From: DATASD01 sp035478835
GTDB lineage: Bacteria; Patescibacteriota; Saccharimonadia; Saccharimonadales; UBA4665
Assembly: GCA_035478835.1 (NCBI GenBank)
Contig: DATIJH010000002.1
Location: 326,782 to 390,781 of the forward strand
Direction: 5' to 3'
DNA length: 64,000 nt
Positions 7,885 through 17,088 of the stretch are shown here, piece after piece. The stretch's first letter is position 1; each line of letters starts with the position of its first letter. The notes beneath the pieces were generated by a model, which did not search any database, was not told where the DNA came from, and saw nothing but the letters and a program-made list of their open reading frames with translations. A program made the translations under genes and the position numbers.

Positions 7885-8847
7885 ATGAAAGAGCGACTTT
7901 TGGCAGGAGCGGGTGGCGCAGTTTTGGTTGGTGCACTTGCGTTCGGTATACCGAGCCACGACGTACTACCCGAGCACACTCCGCAGGAGACGCTGGAGCT
8001 TGAGTATAACCAGCGTCTCTATGCCAACGGCAAGCAGCTCGACCTATCACTTATACATCTTGCGTCAAAATTGCCGGATGGCGTAAAAGAAGCGTCGGCG
8101 TCGGCGGTTGCGATTGATACCGGAAGCGGCACGTACGGCTCGGGCGTCAAGGTTGCGTCTAACGAGATTCTGACCGCCGGGCACTTGCTCATTGGCGGCT
8201 CCGGCGGCGACACGTATTCTGATAACTTTGGCTGTGGCAATCTCAAGATAACGACAAAGGAGCCAATTGTGCAGCGTCCGCCGTATAATATGATGCTCGC
8301 AGATTCCGCAAGCGCGGTAAAAGATGCCCAGAGCGATGTCGGGGTGCTGTGGCTCAGCGATTATGCAACGGGCACCGATCAGAATGTTCCATCCGCCCAA
8401 GTCCAAGATGTCGGCGGCGAAGTGGGTACCGAAGCGTTTTTCGTTAACTACGAGCCCACTACAAGGCGCGAGCGGCGCACTCCGAGCCAGGTGACTGATC
8501 CGGAGCTTGCTGTGCCAGTAGAGATCGGAGGCGTGGTTATTGACGACGATGGGCAGAACATGGTGGTGTTGGCCGGCATAGACAAAGATTATGGGACGGG
8601 CATACCCGTTGACGTAGTTTACCCCGGCGCGAGCGGTGGCCCGGTATTCGACGAAGACGGCCGGCTCGAAGGTGTTACGAAAGCATACTTTCCCGTTTCT
8701 ATGACTCCCGATGACATAGCAGATCAATTCGGTGTACATTTGAAGGGTGAATTGCCAGGCGAGCGCCTAGGCACGTACGAAGTAACAATCATCCAAAAAG
8801 TCACGCCGCAAATACTCAACGATCTTCCGCTCGCCAAAAAGTGCTAA
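7885..8847 (+). CDS. Secreted trypsin-like serine protease
   Basis: A 320-residue protein with a signal peptide or anchor (residues 3-22) and a chymotrypsin-fold triad: His100 in ILTAGHLL, Asp151 in SDVGVLWL, Ser250 in GASGGPVF. No PDZ domain is seen. It probably acts outside the cytoplasm on host or envelope proteins. The gene has a predicted leaderless start: TAAAAT at 7873-7878, six bases, ATG at 7885. It sits between rpiB and the epimerase gene but appears to have its own promoter. Specific substrate unknown. Confidence 0.8.
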   Translation: MKERLLAGAGGAVLVGALAFGIPSHDVLPEHTPQETLELEYNQRLYANGKQLDLSLIHLASKLPDGVKEASASAVAIDTGSGTYGSGVKVASNEILTAGHLLIGGSGGDTYSDNFGCGNLKITTKEPIVQRPPYNMMLADSASAVKDAQSDVGVLWLSDYATGTDQNVPSAQVQDVGGEVGTEAFFVNYEPTTRRERRTPSQVTDPELAVPVEIGGVVIDDDGQNMVVLAGIDKDYGTGIPVDVVYPGASGGPVFDEDGRLEGVTKAYFPVSMTPDDIADQFGVHLKGELPGERLGTYEVTIIQKVTPQILNDLPLAKKC

Positions 8848-8885
8848 CATAAAAATTCCTCTCCAAATTTTGGAGCATAAACGGT

Positions 8886-9536
8886 ATGATAAATGGGATG
8901 AATACTACCATTTGTCCTGCCGTACTTGCTCACGATTCGCATGAATTCCGCGCCCAGATGGAGAGTGTCTCGCGTTTTGCAGTGCGTTTACATATAGATG
9001 TTGTGGACGGGCAGTTTGCGCCGACTAAAACTCTGCCGATTGATCAAATTTGGTGGCCTGGTGGCGTGCGTGCCGACCTGCATGTAATGTACAAGCGGCC
9101 ATTCGACCACTTGCGGGCGATGCTCGCTTTGCAACCGCAAATGATTATTGTGCACGCCGAAGCCGACGGCGATTTCGAGATGTTTGCGCGCCGGGCGCAC
9201 GAGCGCGGCATCCAGACCGGCGTAGCGCTACTGCCAAATACCAGGCCCGAAATCCTCGCTCAAGCCATTAAAGACATCGACCATGTGCTGATATTTTCTG
9301 GTAATTTAGGGCGGTACGGCGGCAAGGCGGATTTGGCGCTGCTCGAAAAAGTTAAAGTCCTGAAAGATATGAAGCCGCAAATCGAAATCGGCTGGGACGG
9401 CGGCGTGAATGACGAAAATGCCGCGGCGCTCGCCCGTGCCGGTGTTGAAGTGCTTAATGTGGGCGGCTACATTCAGCATGCCGACGACCACCAGGCGGCG
9501 TACGAGCGCTGCCGGCAAATCGTGCAAAACTTGTAG
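8886..9536 (+). CDS. rpe: Ribulose-phosphate 3-epimerase family protein
   Basis: A 216-residue TIM-barrel epimerase converting ribulose 5-phosphate to xylulose 5-phosphate. CPAVLA (about residues 9-14), LHIDVVDGQFAPT (about 36-48), LHVMYKRP and GWDGGVNDENA near 165-175 match the family. It is a little divergent from typical Rpe. A 7-base palindrome (8861-8875) overlaps the GGAG ribosome site; a second ATG at 8898 is possible but has no ribosome site. Placed before transketolase, which uses its product. Confidence 0.85.
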   Translation: MINGMNTTICPAVLAHDSHEFRAQMESVSRFAVRLHIDVVDGQFAPTKTLPIDQIWWPGGVRADLHVMYKRPFDHLRAMLALQPQMIIVHAEADGDFEMFARRAHERGIQTGVALLPNTRPEILAQAIKDIDHVLIFSGNLGRYGGKADLALLEKVKVLKDMKPQIEIGWDGGVNDENAAALARAGVEVLNVGGYIQHADDHQAAYERCRQIVQNL

Positions 9537-9573
9537 CAGCGTTTTTTGGTATGATCGCTGCGCCAAGCTATGC

Positions 9574-9586
9574 TATAGTGAAATCA
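9574..9586 (+). promoter_or_regulatory. Extended -10 promoter of the transketolase operon
   Basis: TGC-TATAGT with the -10 at 9574-9579 gives an extended -10 box; predicted start about 9586, followed by AAAGGGG and the ATG at 9606. Confidence 0.55.
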
Positions 9587-9605
9587 TAAGCGTTAAAGGG
9601 GTGTA

Positions 9606-10472
9606 ATGACAATCGAAGAGCTCGAATTAAAGGCTGTGGCGATCCGCGAAGATATTATTCGCATGCTTTTGGCGGCGGGGAGCGGACATTCGGCCGGGCC
9701 GCTTGGCCAGGCGGACATTTTTACGGCGCTCTACTTTAGTGTGCTCAAGCACGATCCCAAAAACCCGGACTGGGACGAGCGCGATATTTTGATCCAAAGC
9801 AATGGCCACACCGTACCTGTGCGCTACGCGGCCATGGCCGAGGCTGGCTATTTTCCAAAGGAAGAGCTGCTGACGCTGCGAAAACTGGGCTCGCGTTTGC
9901 AAGGCCATCCGGAGCGCACTAAACTGCCAGGACTCGAAACCACCAGCGGTCCCTTGGGCAGCGGCCTGAGCCAGGCGGCCGGCATGGCGCTGGCGATGCG
10001 CATGGATAACGTGCACCACCGCTGGGTATACGTCACCATGGGCGACGGCGAGCTCAACGAAGGCCAGGTGTGGGAGGCGGCAATGCTGATCGGCAAGTAC
10101 CGGCTCAACAACCTCATTGCAATTGTTGACCGCAACAATATCCAGATCGACGGCCCGACTGAAAGTGTAATGCCGCTTGAGGACCTGCGCGCCAAGTGGG
10201 AAGCGTTTGGCTGGCATGTGCTGGAGATCGACGGCAACGACATCGAGGCCGTGATCGACGCCTGTAATATGGCCAAGGCGATTGTGGAAAAGCCGGTCGT
10301 GATCATAGCGCACACCGTGCCCGGCAAAGGTGTGGACTTTATGGAATACGATTTTCACTGGCACGGCTACTTTGTAAAAACACCGACTGGGCCAGAAGTC
10401 AAGGACGTCGGCAAAGAAGCGCTGCACGAGCTGCGCACTTTGCAGGGCAAAATTAGGAGCGAACATGAGTGA
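9606..10472 (+). CDS. Transketolase, N-terminal subunit
   Basis: A 288-residue thiamine-diphosphate-binding half of transketolase. GHSAGPLGQADIF at about residues 27-39, SGPLGSGLSQAAG, the ThDP motif GDGELNEGQVWEA at about 146-158 and DRNNIQIDG follow the family. The enzyme moves two-carbon units between sugar phosphates. It overlaps the C-terminal subunit gene by 8 bases, so the two chains are made in a coupled way. Splitting of transketolase is common in archaea and many CPR bacteria. Confidence 0.95.
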   Translation: MTIEELELKAVAIREDIIRMLLAAGSGHSAGPLGQADIFTALYFSVLKHDPKNPDWDERDILIQSNGHTVPVRYAAMAEAGYFPKEELLTLRKLGSRLQGHPERTKLPGLETTSGPLGSGLSQAAGMALAMRMDNVHHRWVYVTMGDGELNEGQVWEAAMLIGKYRLNNLIAIVDRNNIQIDGPTESVMPLEDLRAKWEAFGWHVLEIDGNDIEAVIDACNMAKAIVEKPVVIIAHTVPGKGVDFMEYDFHWHGYFVKTPTGPEVKDVGKEALHELRTLQGKIRSEHE

Positions 10473-11448
10473 TCTGCATTTAATTGACGATGTACGCGCC
10501 AAGGACATCAAGCAGGAGCCGATCCGCGCTGGCTTTGGGCGTGGCCTGGTGACGGCGGCGCAGCAGGACGATAACGTCGTTGCAGCCTGTGCCGACCTCA
10601 CCGAAAGCACCAAAATGGGCGACTTTGCCAAGGCATTCCCAGACCGTTATATAGAAATCGGCATTGCCGAGCAAAACCTCGTGTGTGTGGGCTCGGGCTT
10701 GGCGGCAATGGGCAAGGTTCCGTTTGTTTCCAGCTATGCGGCCTTTTGCCCCGGCCGCGATTGGGAGCAAATCCGCACCACCATTTGTCTGAATGACCGG
10801 CCGGTTAAGATTGTTGGTTCGCACGCCGGCGTGTCTGTAGGGAAGGACGGGGCTACGCACCAGATGCTCGAAGACATTGCGTTGATGCGCGCCCTGCCCA
10901 ATATGGTTGTTGTTGCGCCGTGCGACAGTCTTGAGGCCGAGCGCGCCACGCTCGCCATCGCCAAAGACAAGCGCCCAAATTACATTCGATTGGCCCGCGA
11001 AGCATCACCAATTGTAACCACCGAAAACACGCCGTTCGAGATCGGCAAAGCTTACGTATTCGTGCCGGGCAGCGATGTCACAATTGTGGCGACCGGCAGC
11101 ATGACCTATCAGGCCATGGTTGCCGCCGAAATGCTCAAAAAAGATGGCATTGAAGCCGAAGTTGTGCACTGCCCAACTATTAAACCGCTCGACGAACACA
11201 CGATCGTGCAAAGTGCCCACAAAACAGGTGCTGTCGTCACCGTAGAAGAGGCGCAAATTAATGGCGGTCTTGGCGGCGCGGTGGCCGAATTGCTCGGCGA
11301 AAAGTGCCCAACTGCGCTCCGGCGCATAGGCATGCGCGACCACTTTGGCGAGTCCGGCGAGCCAAGCGAGCTCCTGGAACATTTCGGCCTCACTGCCACA
11401 CACATCGCCTTGGCCGTACACGACGTATTGAATCAGAAGGGAAAATAA
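10465..11448 (+). CDS. Transketolase, C-terminal subunit
   Basis: A 327-residue pyrimidine-binding plus C-terminal domain subunit that completes the transketolase active site. ADLTESTKMGDF and FPDRYIEIGIAEQNLV (about residues 47-75) are the expected Pyr-domain motifs with the catalytic Glu in IAEQN; ATGSMTYQAMVAAE and VVTVEEAQINGGLGGAV lie in the C-terminal domain. Last gene before the aldolase, 3 bases apart. Confidence 0.95.
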   Translation: MSDLHLIDDVRAKDIKQEPIRAGFGRGLVTAAQQDDNVVAACADLTESTKMGDFAKAFPDRYIEIGIAEQNLVCVGSGLAAMGKVPFVSSYAAFCPGRDWEQIRTTICLNDRPVKIVGSHAGVSVGKDGATHQMLEDIALMRALPNMVVVAPCDSLEAERATLAIAKDKRPNYIRLAREASPIVTTENTPFEIGKAYVFVPGSDVTIVATGSMTYQAMVAAEMLKKDGIEAEVVHCPTIKPLDEHTIVQSAHKTGAVVTVEEAQINGGLGGAVAELLGEKCPTALRRIGMRDHFGESGEPSELLEHFGLTATHIALAVHDVLNQKGK

Positions 11449-11451
11449 CCT

Positions 11452-12369
11452 ATGCCACTCACACTGTATCAAATCCGCGAGAACTGTAAGCGCGCCCGCG
11501 AACGCATGGCGCAAGCTCGGACCGAGCATTTTGCCTTCGGTGCGTTTAATTTGGACGACGAAGCGACGCTCAAGGCTGTAGCCCAAGCCGCGCGCAACAA
11601 AAACGCGCCAGTGCTAGTAGAGGTCAGTCAGGGCGAAGTCGACGATATTGGTCTGGATAACGTCCGCGACCTCGTTGATAACATCAAGCGCGAGTATGGC
11701 GTGGAGATCTACGTTAACCTCGACCACTCGCCATCGGTGGAGGCGGCCAAGAAGGGCATCGACGCCGGTTTTGAGTTTATTCATATTGACATCAGCCAGG
11801 CCAATCACGATGCGAGCGACGATGAAATCATCGACGCCACACGGCAGGTTGTGGCTTACGCTCGCACGACAACTGGCGCCATAGTCGAGGCCGAACCGCA
11901 CTACTTTGCCGGCAGCAGCAACTACCACGATGAAAAAATTGATTACGAAGAGATCAAAAAAACGTTCAGCACGCCTGAAGGCGCCAAGCACTTTGTAGAA
12001 GCGACAGGCATCGACACATTTGCGGCGGCTGTAGGCAACTTGCACGGTAAATATCCGGTGCCAAAGGTACTCGACCTGGGATTGTTGCAGCAAATTCGCG
12101 ACGCAATCGACTGCAATATTAGTTTGCATGGCGGCAGCGACACGCCCGGCCACTACTTTGTGGATGCAGTTAAAATCGGCGTCACGAAAGTAAATATTAA
12201 CTCCGACATGCGCTACGTCTATCGTAAAACGCTCGAGAAAGCTTTGGTCGACAATCCAAACGAGTTCTCGGTCGCCAAGCTCGTCAAAGAAAAGGTCGTG
12301 GACGCCGTGCGCGAGGTGGTAGAGAGCAAGATCGACACCTTTAATTCGGCCGGTAAGGCACAGCCCTAA
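11452..12369 (+). CDS. fba: Class II fructose-bisphosphate aldolase
   Basis: A 305-residue zinc-dependent aldolase splitting fructose 1,6-bisphosphate or a related ketose bisphosphate. Zinc ligands appear in NLDHSPS (about residue 86), GNLHGKYP (about 194) and LHGGSDTP (about 223); INSDMR binds phosphate. It closes the transketolase operon. No fructose-6-phosphate kinase lies near, so the carbon route between pentoses and trioses may run mainly through transketolase and aldolase (inference). Confidence 0.93.
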   Translation: MPLTLYQIRENCKRARERMAQARTEHFAFGAFNLDDEATLKAVAQAARNKNAPVLVEVSQGEVDDIGLDNVRDLVDNIKREYGVEIYVNLDHSPSVEAAKKGIDAGFEFIHIDISQANHDASDDEIIDATRQVVAYARTTTGAIVEAEPHYFAGSSNYHDEKIDYEEIKKTFSTPEGAKHFVEATGIDTFAAAVGNLHGKYPVPKVLDLGLLQQIRDAIDCNISLHGGSDTPGHYFVDAVKIGVTKVNINSDMRYVYRKTLEKALVDNPNEFSVAKLVKEKVVDAVREVVESKIDTFNSAGKAQP

Positions 12370-12386
12370 ACCGTCGATTATTACAT

Positions 12387-14873
12387 TCAACTCACGCTGC
12401 TCAGGTGGTACGCGATGTCTGCGGCAACGTTTTCGAGTGACTTAATGATGTGCTCGGGATATGGCGCCACGCCAAACTCACGCTGTATGTCACGCCGGAC
12501 CGCAGCTGATTTCTTATAATTGGCGAGATACTCGGCAAATCGGCCGATCTCCTCGAGTGCTACATCTCCTGACCGGGCGCGCAGGGCGATGTCATGCGTC
12601 CGGCGTAACGGATCGGCATCGAGCGACAGCTTTGTGATGTGCGTGTAGAGCGTCTCGTTATCCGCGCCGGCGGGCAGTTGCAGCCAGGTGCGGCTCTTTT
12701 CTTGCAATGCAGCGAGGGCTATAGCAAGCCCATCCTCGGGCGTATGCGCCTCCGCAAGATTTACCAGATTTTTTGACCTATCGGGTGTATCTGCCTTTGT
12801 GAATGCTTGATCGGCCTCATCAGGCGTACTTGGCGGTGGGGTTTCAGTAGGAGAAGACCGTCGTTTAAAAAGCGCCCGCAGGCTAAATCGCTCACTGCTA
12901 TATTCGCCGCCATATTGCACACCCAAATTTTCGAGTTCGGCGCTGGAAGGGGTTGCATCGAGGATATGCAATGTTTGACCATCGGTAAATGCTGTCTGTT
13001 GGTGCGTGGCCGCCCGGATTGTCCCGCTTTCGTCCACATAATAACCGCCTATTCCACGGACATTTGCCTTGCCAAAGATTGGCCCGAGGGTGTGCTGCAA
13101 AAAGCTATCTGATATAGTGCACTGGCACAATAATTTGCCACCCTCTACGAACTGCACAAAATCGGCTAGGCTATTCGGTTGCAATGCGCCCACCATATTT
13201 GCCGCCCGGCTACCCGCAATGAGCCCCTGGGTATCCGGCATATAATAAATGCTGTTTGCCCGCACGAGCTTTATAAAACCATCAACGGTGAGTTGCGGGG
13301 TGTTTTGTAAATCAGCACCGAGCTGCGTTAGGCCAATTTGCTCACAACGCTGTGCTAAGTGTTCTTTTGCGGCACCGGGTATTGGTGTTAAGGCAGATGC
13401 GTACGGGTCAGTTGCGTCTTTGGCGAATCCAAAAAGGGAGTTCTGGTTATCGCGGCTCACTAACCGGTAGCCGGGAATGTGCGGGTTAGAGTTTAAGTAT
13501 ATCGACGCCGGAAGAGCTATGACTACTTCTGCGTCGGGGTTCGTTGCCGGCAGTTCTTTATCTGGAACCGCGCTTTGTATTAGGCGACCGCCGCGCACCT
13601 GGCCTTTTACAACTTGGCCAACGACCTGCTGTAGTTGTTCGGTGAGTTTTGTTTTGTCCATGAACCCTGCTTTTGAGGCTTCGCTATGGGTGTGGTCCGC
13701 TGTTCCCATCTTGTATGCACTGAGTTCAACGGCAGACACGTACTCCCCTGGAGTATTGAAGAGTGAACTGCGAATCAAATCCGCCGCGTTCCCGTTACCC
13801 AGTATATCCAAGTACGTAGTGCTAAGTACCGACTCCACGGCTAGGTTAAGCAGAGCGCTGTATTGCGTCGTATTAGGTGCCTCAGAAAAAAGATCGTAGG
13901 CGAATTGGTCTAACAGGTCGATCGCCAATTTTTTATCAAGTCCCCTTGGAATGTCACGCACCAGGTCCTCAAACGCGTCCCGATGAAGCACCTTATCCCA
14001 AAGGAAACATTTACTGCCTCGGTTCGTAAGATCGTCTATAAGGAATGAGCGGCGCTCAGCGCTGCGGTCCTCGCCCTTGCCGGCATTGGCGAAGTAAGTG
14101 TCGACAATCGCCGTGGCAAAGTACTCTCTGGCGCGCAGACGGGCAGCGTCTTCTGATTGCTCCTCTTGCGGAATGCGCATGGTTTCGTTGTCGATACGCA
14201 TAGGGATTTTACGTATTGCAAAGTAGGGGTGGCCATCTTGTGCCGTGACTCGGCCGGTTATCATGCCTTCTGATGTCTGACGGGCCTTGTGCTCTAATTG
14301 GGTACTCCGGATAGCTTGCCAGTATGGAGGCAGCGGCGACTCTTCTTTGTCTTTTCCGGGCATGCACAAATCAAAGGCTTGTAAACGGGCGTATGCCGGA
14401 TTTTCCACAAGTCTTGGCCTGAGGTTGGTACATATATCCTCCCTCCGGTCTCTGATGACCTCGCTTACTCCTTCTTGTATGACCTTGAGGCCCAATGCAT
14501 CGAATTGCTTACGGATAGCATTGAGACAGCTGAGGCCGAAACGCAGGCGCCCATCCGGCACTACGTTATAGCGCTGGCCCAGCCCGCTGCGCGAAGTAGG
14601 GTCAGAAAAGACTAAACCTGTTGGCAATGAGTCGCCAGGCTGCCCGAAAAAGCTCCAGTCGAGTATATTGGTTGTGAGTTGTATTGCGGCCTGCTCATGC
14701 GGCGTGAGTGCCGTTGCGGCGACTTGATTGGCGATGCTCCGAAGCTGTGGGCGTAATACATCCACAAGTTCAGCGGGCATCGCCAGTAATTCGACAACGC
14801 GCTGTTCGGCTTCGGCGGGTGCGCGCAGTTCAGGCCCTACCAGAGGAACATTGGCGCCAGCAGATTCACTCAT
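12387..14873 (-). CDS. Large cytoplasmic protein with transglutaminase-like domain
   Basis: An 828-residue protein without signal peptide or membrane helix. Residues about 530-645 resemble a transglutaminase/cysteine-protease core: Cys583 or Cys585 in LLCQC, His624 in RAATHQQTAF, Asp639 in HILDATPS, with VRGIGGYY before the His. A Pro/Thr-rich linker follows (about 665-690), then a helical C-terminal region. The rest I do not recognise. A minus-strand TATAAT (14886 to 14881) ends 7 bases before the ATG. Convergent with fba, 17 bases apart. The triad call is by eye and could be wrong. Confidence 0.75.
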   Translation of the reverse strand: MSESAGANVPLVGPELRAPAEAEQRVVELLAMPAELVDVLRPQLRSIANQVAATALTPHEQAAIQLTTNILDWSFFGQPGDSLPTGLVFSDPTSRSGLGQRYNVVPDGRLRFGLSCLNAIRKQFDALGLKVIQEGVSEVIRDRREDICTNLRPRLVENPAYARLQAFDLCMPGKDKEESPLPPYWQAIRSTQLEHKARQTSEGMITGRVTAQDGHPYFAIRKIPMRIDNETMRIPQEEQSEDAARLRAREYFATAIVDTYFANAGKGEDRSAERRSFLIDDLTNRGSKCFLWDKVLHRDAFEDLVRDIPRGLDKKLAIDLLDQFAYDLFSEAPNTTQYSALLNLAVESVLSTTYLDILGNGNAADLIRSSLFNTPGEYVSAVELSAYKMGTADHTHSEASKAGFMDKTKLTEQLQQVVGQVVKGQVRGGRLIQSAVPDKELPATNPDAEVVIALPASIYLNSNPHIPGYRLVSRDNQNSLFGFAKDATDPYASALTPIPGAAKEHLAQRCEQIGLTQLGADLQNTPQLTVDGFIKLVRANSIYYMPDTQGLIAGSRAANMVGALQPNSLADFVQFVEGGKLLCQCTISDSFLQHTLGPIFGKANVRGIGGYYVDESGTIRAATHQQTAFTDGQTLHILDATPSSAELENLGVQYGGEYSSERFSLRALFKRRSSPTETPPPSTPDEADQAFTKADTPDRSKNLVNLAEAHTPEDGLAIALAALQEKSRTWLQLPAGADNETLYTHITKLSLDADPLRRTHDIALRARSGDVALEEIGRFAEYLANYKKSAAVRRDIQREFGVAPYPEHIIKSLENVAADIAYHLSSVS

Positions 14874-14996
14874 TTGAATTATTATATAATAAATATACTT
14901 TTTAGTCTACTTTTGAAGGACAAAGCAAAATGGTCTTTTAACTTCGGCCAGCTTATGGCACAATAATGGTAAACGTAAGCATAAAGAAAGAGTGGG

Positions 14997-16001
14997 ATGG
15001 ACCAACAATTCGATGTAATCTGCGTAGGCGATGTGGTGACCGACGACTTTATTAAGTTGTTGGACAACCAAGCGCAAACCTACATTGACGAGCATGGCAC
15101 TAAAACACTGGCCATGCAGTTCGGCACAAAGCTGCCTTTCGACCACCGCGAAGTCGTCGAAGGGGTGGGTAATGCCGCCAACGCAGCGGTCGCTTTTGCA
15201 CGGCTCGGTCTAAAAACCGGTTTCGTGACCAATGTAGGCGGCGACCAATATGGCCGCGATATGATTACGGCGCTCGGCAAAAACGGCGTCGATCACCGTT
15301 TTATTCGCATTAACCCCGATAAAATCAGCAATTATCACTTTGTGTTGTGGTACAAAGAAGAACGCACCATTTTAATTAAGCACGAAGAGTATGATTATCA
15401 CTGGCCGCACCTGCGTCCGAACGAGGCGCCGCGCTGGATGTACTTTAGCTCGATCAGCGAGCATGCTATACCTTATCACGACCAAGTTGCCGATTGGCTT
15501 GAGCAAAACCCGGACGTTAAGTTGGCGTTTCAGCCTGGCACGTTCCAAATGCAGGCCGGAGTAGAGCGGCTCAAACGAATTTATCAGCGCACCGAAGTGC
15601 TCATCCTGAACCGCGAAGAAGCAGTCACGGTCGGTGGCGGTAATCATGAAGACGTGGGTGATCTTATCAATCACTTACATGCGCTTGGGCCGAAAATTGT
15701 TGTCGTTACTGATGGCCCGGCCGGTGCATACGCCAGCGATGGCCAAAACCGCTTTAAAATGCCATTATACCCAGATCCCGCTCCGCCATATGAGCGCACC
15801 GGCGCTGGTGATGCTTTTGCGTCGACATTTGTAGCGGCCCTTGCCAAAGGTAATACGCTTGAGGGTGCATTGCAGTGGGCGCCAATTAATTCAATGAACG
15901 TAGTGCAAAAGGTTGGCGGCCAAGCCGGTTTACTCAAAGAGCATGAGCTTGAGGATCTTTTGCGCAAAGCGCCCGACTGGTACAAGCCTGAGCGATTCTG
16001 A
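14997..16001 (+). CDS. PfkB-family carbohydrate kinase
   Basis: A 334-residue ribokinase-fold kinase that phosphorylates a sugar or nucleoside. N-terminal ICVGDVVTDDFIKL, VEGVGNAANAAVAFARLGLKTGFVTNVGGDQYG (residues about 47-80) and the ATP/anion-hole motif ERTGAGDAFASTFVAAL near residue 265 are diagnostic; the Asp of GAGD is the catalytic base. It is long for the family. Substrate unclear; ribokinase or fructokinase activity would feed the sugar phosphate genes of 7-12 kb. Confidence 0.9.
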   Translation: MDQQFDVICVGDVVTDDFIKLLDNQAQTYIDEHGTKTLAMQFGTKLPFDHREVVEGVGNAANAAVAFARLGLKTGFVTNVGGDQYGRDMITALGKNGVDHRFIRINPDKISNYHFVLWYKEERTILIKHEEYDYHWPHLRPNEAPRWMYFSSISEHAIPYHDQVADWLEQNPDVKLAFQPGTFQMQAGVERLKRIYQRTEVLILNREEAVTVGGGNHEDVGDLINHLHALGPKIVVVTDGPAGAYASDGQNRFKMPLYPDPAPPYERTGAGDAFASTFVAALAKGNTLEGALQWAPINSMNVVQKVGGQAGLLKEHELEDLLRKAPDWYKPERF

Positions 16002-16052
16002 CACTTCCGCACTTGCGGTAATGCGTGAACGTAATAGTACGAAGGAGTTGTC

Positions 16053-17051
16053 ATGCCTAGTATGGGACCGCCAATTGAACTGATAATTCCCGCACACAAC
16101 GAGGAGCTCCATATCGGAACTACTTTGCGCAGCCTGCACGCGCAAGAGCTCGTCGGCACCGACGAAAGATATGCGGTAACGGTGGTCGCGAATGCCTGTA
16201 GTGATCAGACGGCGGAGCGGGCAGAAGAAACCATTTCGACACTCACACCGCGTCCCGAACTGACATATTCAGTCGTCGAGGAGGCAACTCCTGGCAAAAA
16301 TAACGCCATCAATAGCAGACTGCAAAAAAGCGACAGCAAGTACTTTATGTACATGGACGCTGATGTCGTGCTTTCGGGCAGAAGCTTGCGGCGGATCGCC
16401 GAGAGATTACGTCGGCAGGGGATCATGGTGAGCGGCGCGCTGACGCGCACCGTTATCCCCGCCGAGATCACAACCACAGGCTTTGGCCGTCTGCTGCGTA
16501 CTTGGCAATTGCGACACGAAATAGTTCAGAAGCCGGCGGCTCCTACCGGACGGATGATGGCGTTTAACCGCGAAGCAGTGCGCTCGCTGCCAACAAAAAC
16601 AGATGTGGCGGAAGATCGTTACGTAACTTTGTCGGTATCGCGGAACTTTGGGCGTCAAGCGGTGTGCCCGACCGTGGGCGCCTATGTGTACCCAAATGCG
16701 CCGCGGACGCCAGAGGATTTTATAGCACAGCAGGGGCGCTATGTTGCAGGTGCCGAGTTTCTATTTCGACAATACCCCGTTTTAAGGAAGGTTTTCAAGG
16801 ACATCCAGGCTGTTCAAAGGCGCGAGCATCCACCCATGCCTCGGAAAGAAGTTTATAAAGAATTAACGCGTCGCGCGCTTGTTGAGCAAATCGAGCCAGA
16901 CCGTGTTCGCGAGCTCTACGAATTGGATGAAGTCATTAAAACTGAAGCCAAAAAGATGCTAAATGACGACGTGCTTGCTCTCGGTGGCCGATGGACACCA
17001 ATCCGGTCCACAAAAATCCCGGCGCACATAAAAAGTGTGCTTGTAACCTAG
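16053..17051 (+). CDS. Glycosyltransferase family 2 protein
   Basis: A 332-residue GT-A fold transferase. IELIIPAHNEELHIGTTLRSL at the start binds the nucleotide sugar and MYMDADVVLSG at about residue 92 carries the metal-binding DxD. No membrane helix is seen, so it would work at the cytoplasmic face. GAAGGAG precedes the ATG. The C-terminal 100 residues are charged and helical. It probably adds a sugar to a surface polymer or lipid; acceptor unknown. Confidence 0.87.
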   Translation: MPSMGPPIELIIPAHNEELHIGTTLRSLHAQELVGTDERYAVTVVANACSDQTAERAEETISTLTPRPELTYSVVEEATPGKNNAINSRLQKSDSKYFMYMDADVVLSGRSLRRIAERLRRQGIMVSGALTRTVIPAEITTTGFGRLLRTWQLRHEIVQKPAAPTGRMMAFNREAVRSLPTKTDVAEDRYVTLSVSRNFGRQAVCPTVGAYVYPNAPRTPEDFIAQQGRYVAGAEFLFRQYPVLRKVFKDIQAVQRREHPPMPRKEVYKELTRRALVEQIEPDRVRELYELDEVIKTEAKKMLNDDVLALGGRWTPIRSTKIPAHIKSVLVT

Positions 17052-17088
17052 CGGCGGCCACGCGCTTATGGTAATCTGGTAGGTAAGT

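Noticed and set aside
8861..8875. CTCCAAATTTTGGAG hairpin hiding the rpe ribosome site as a riboswitch
   Set aside because: Only 7 bp with a one-base centre, too short to call a regulatory RNA.
9627..10631. 334-codon open frame antisense to transketolase
   Set aside because: Shadow of GC-rich wobble positions in a certain gene.
11614..12390. 258-codon open frame antisense to aldolase
   Set aside because: Same shadow effect; no start signals.
16006..16017. CCGCA-CT-TGCGG as terminator of the sugar kinase
   Set aside because: Five-base stem with a two-base loop and no T-run.
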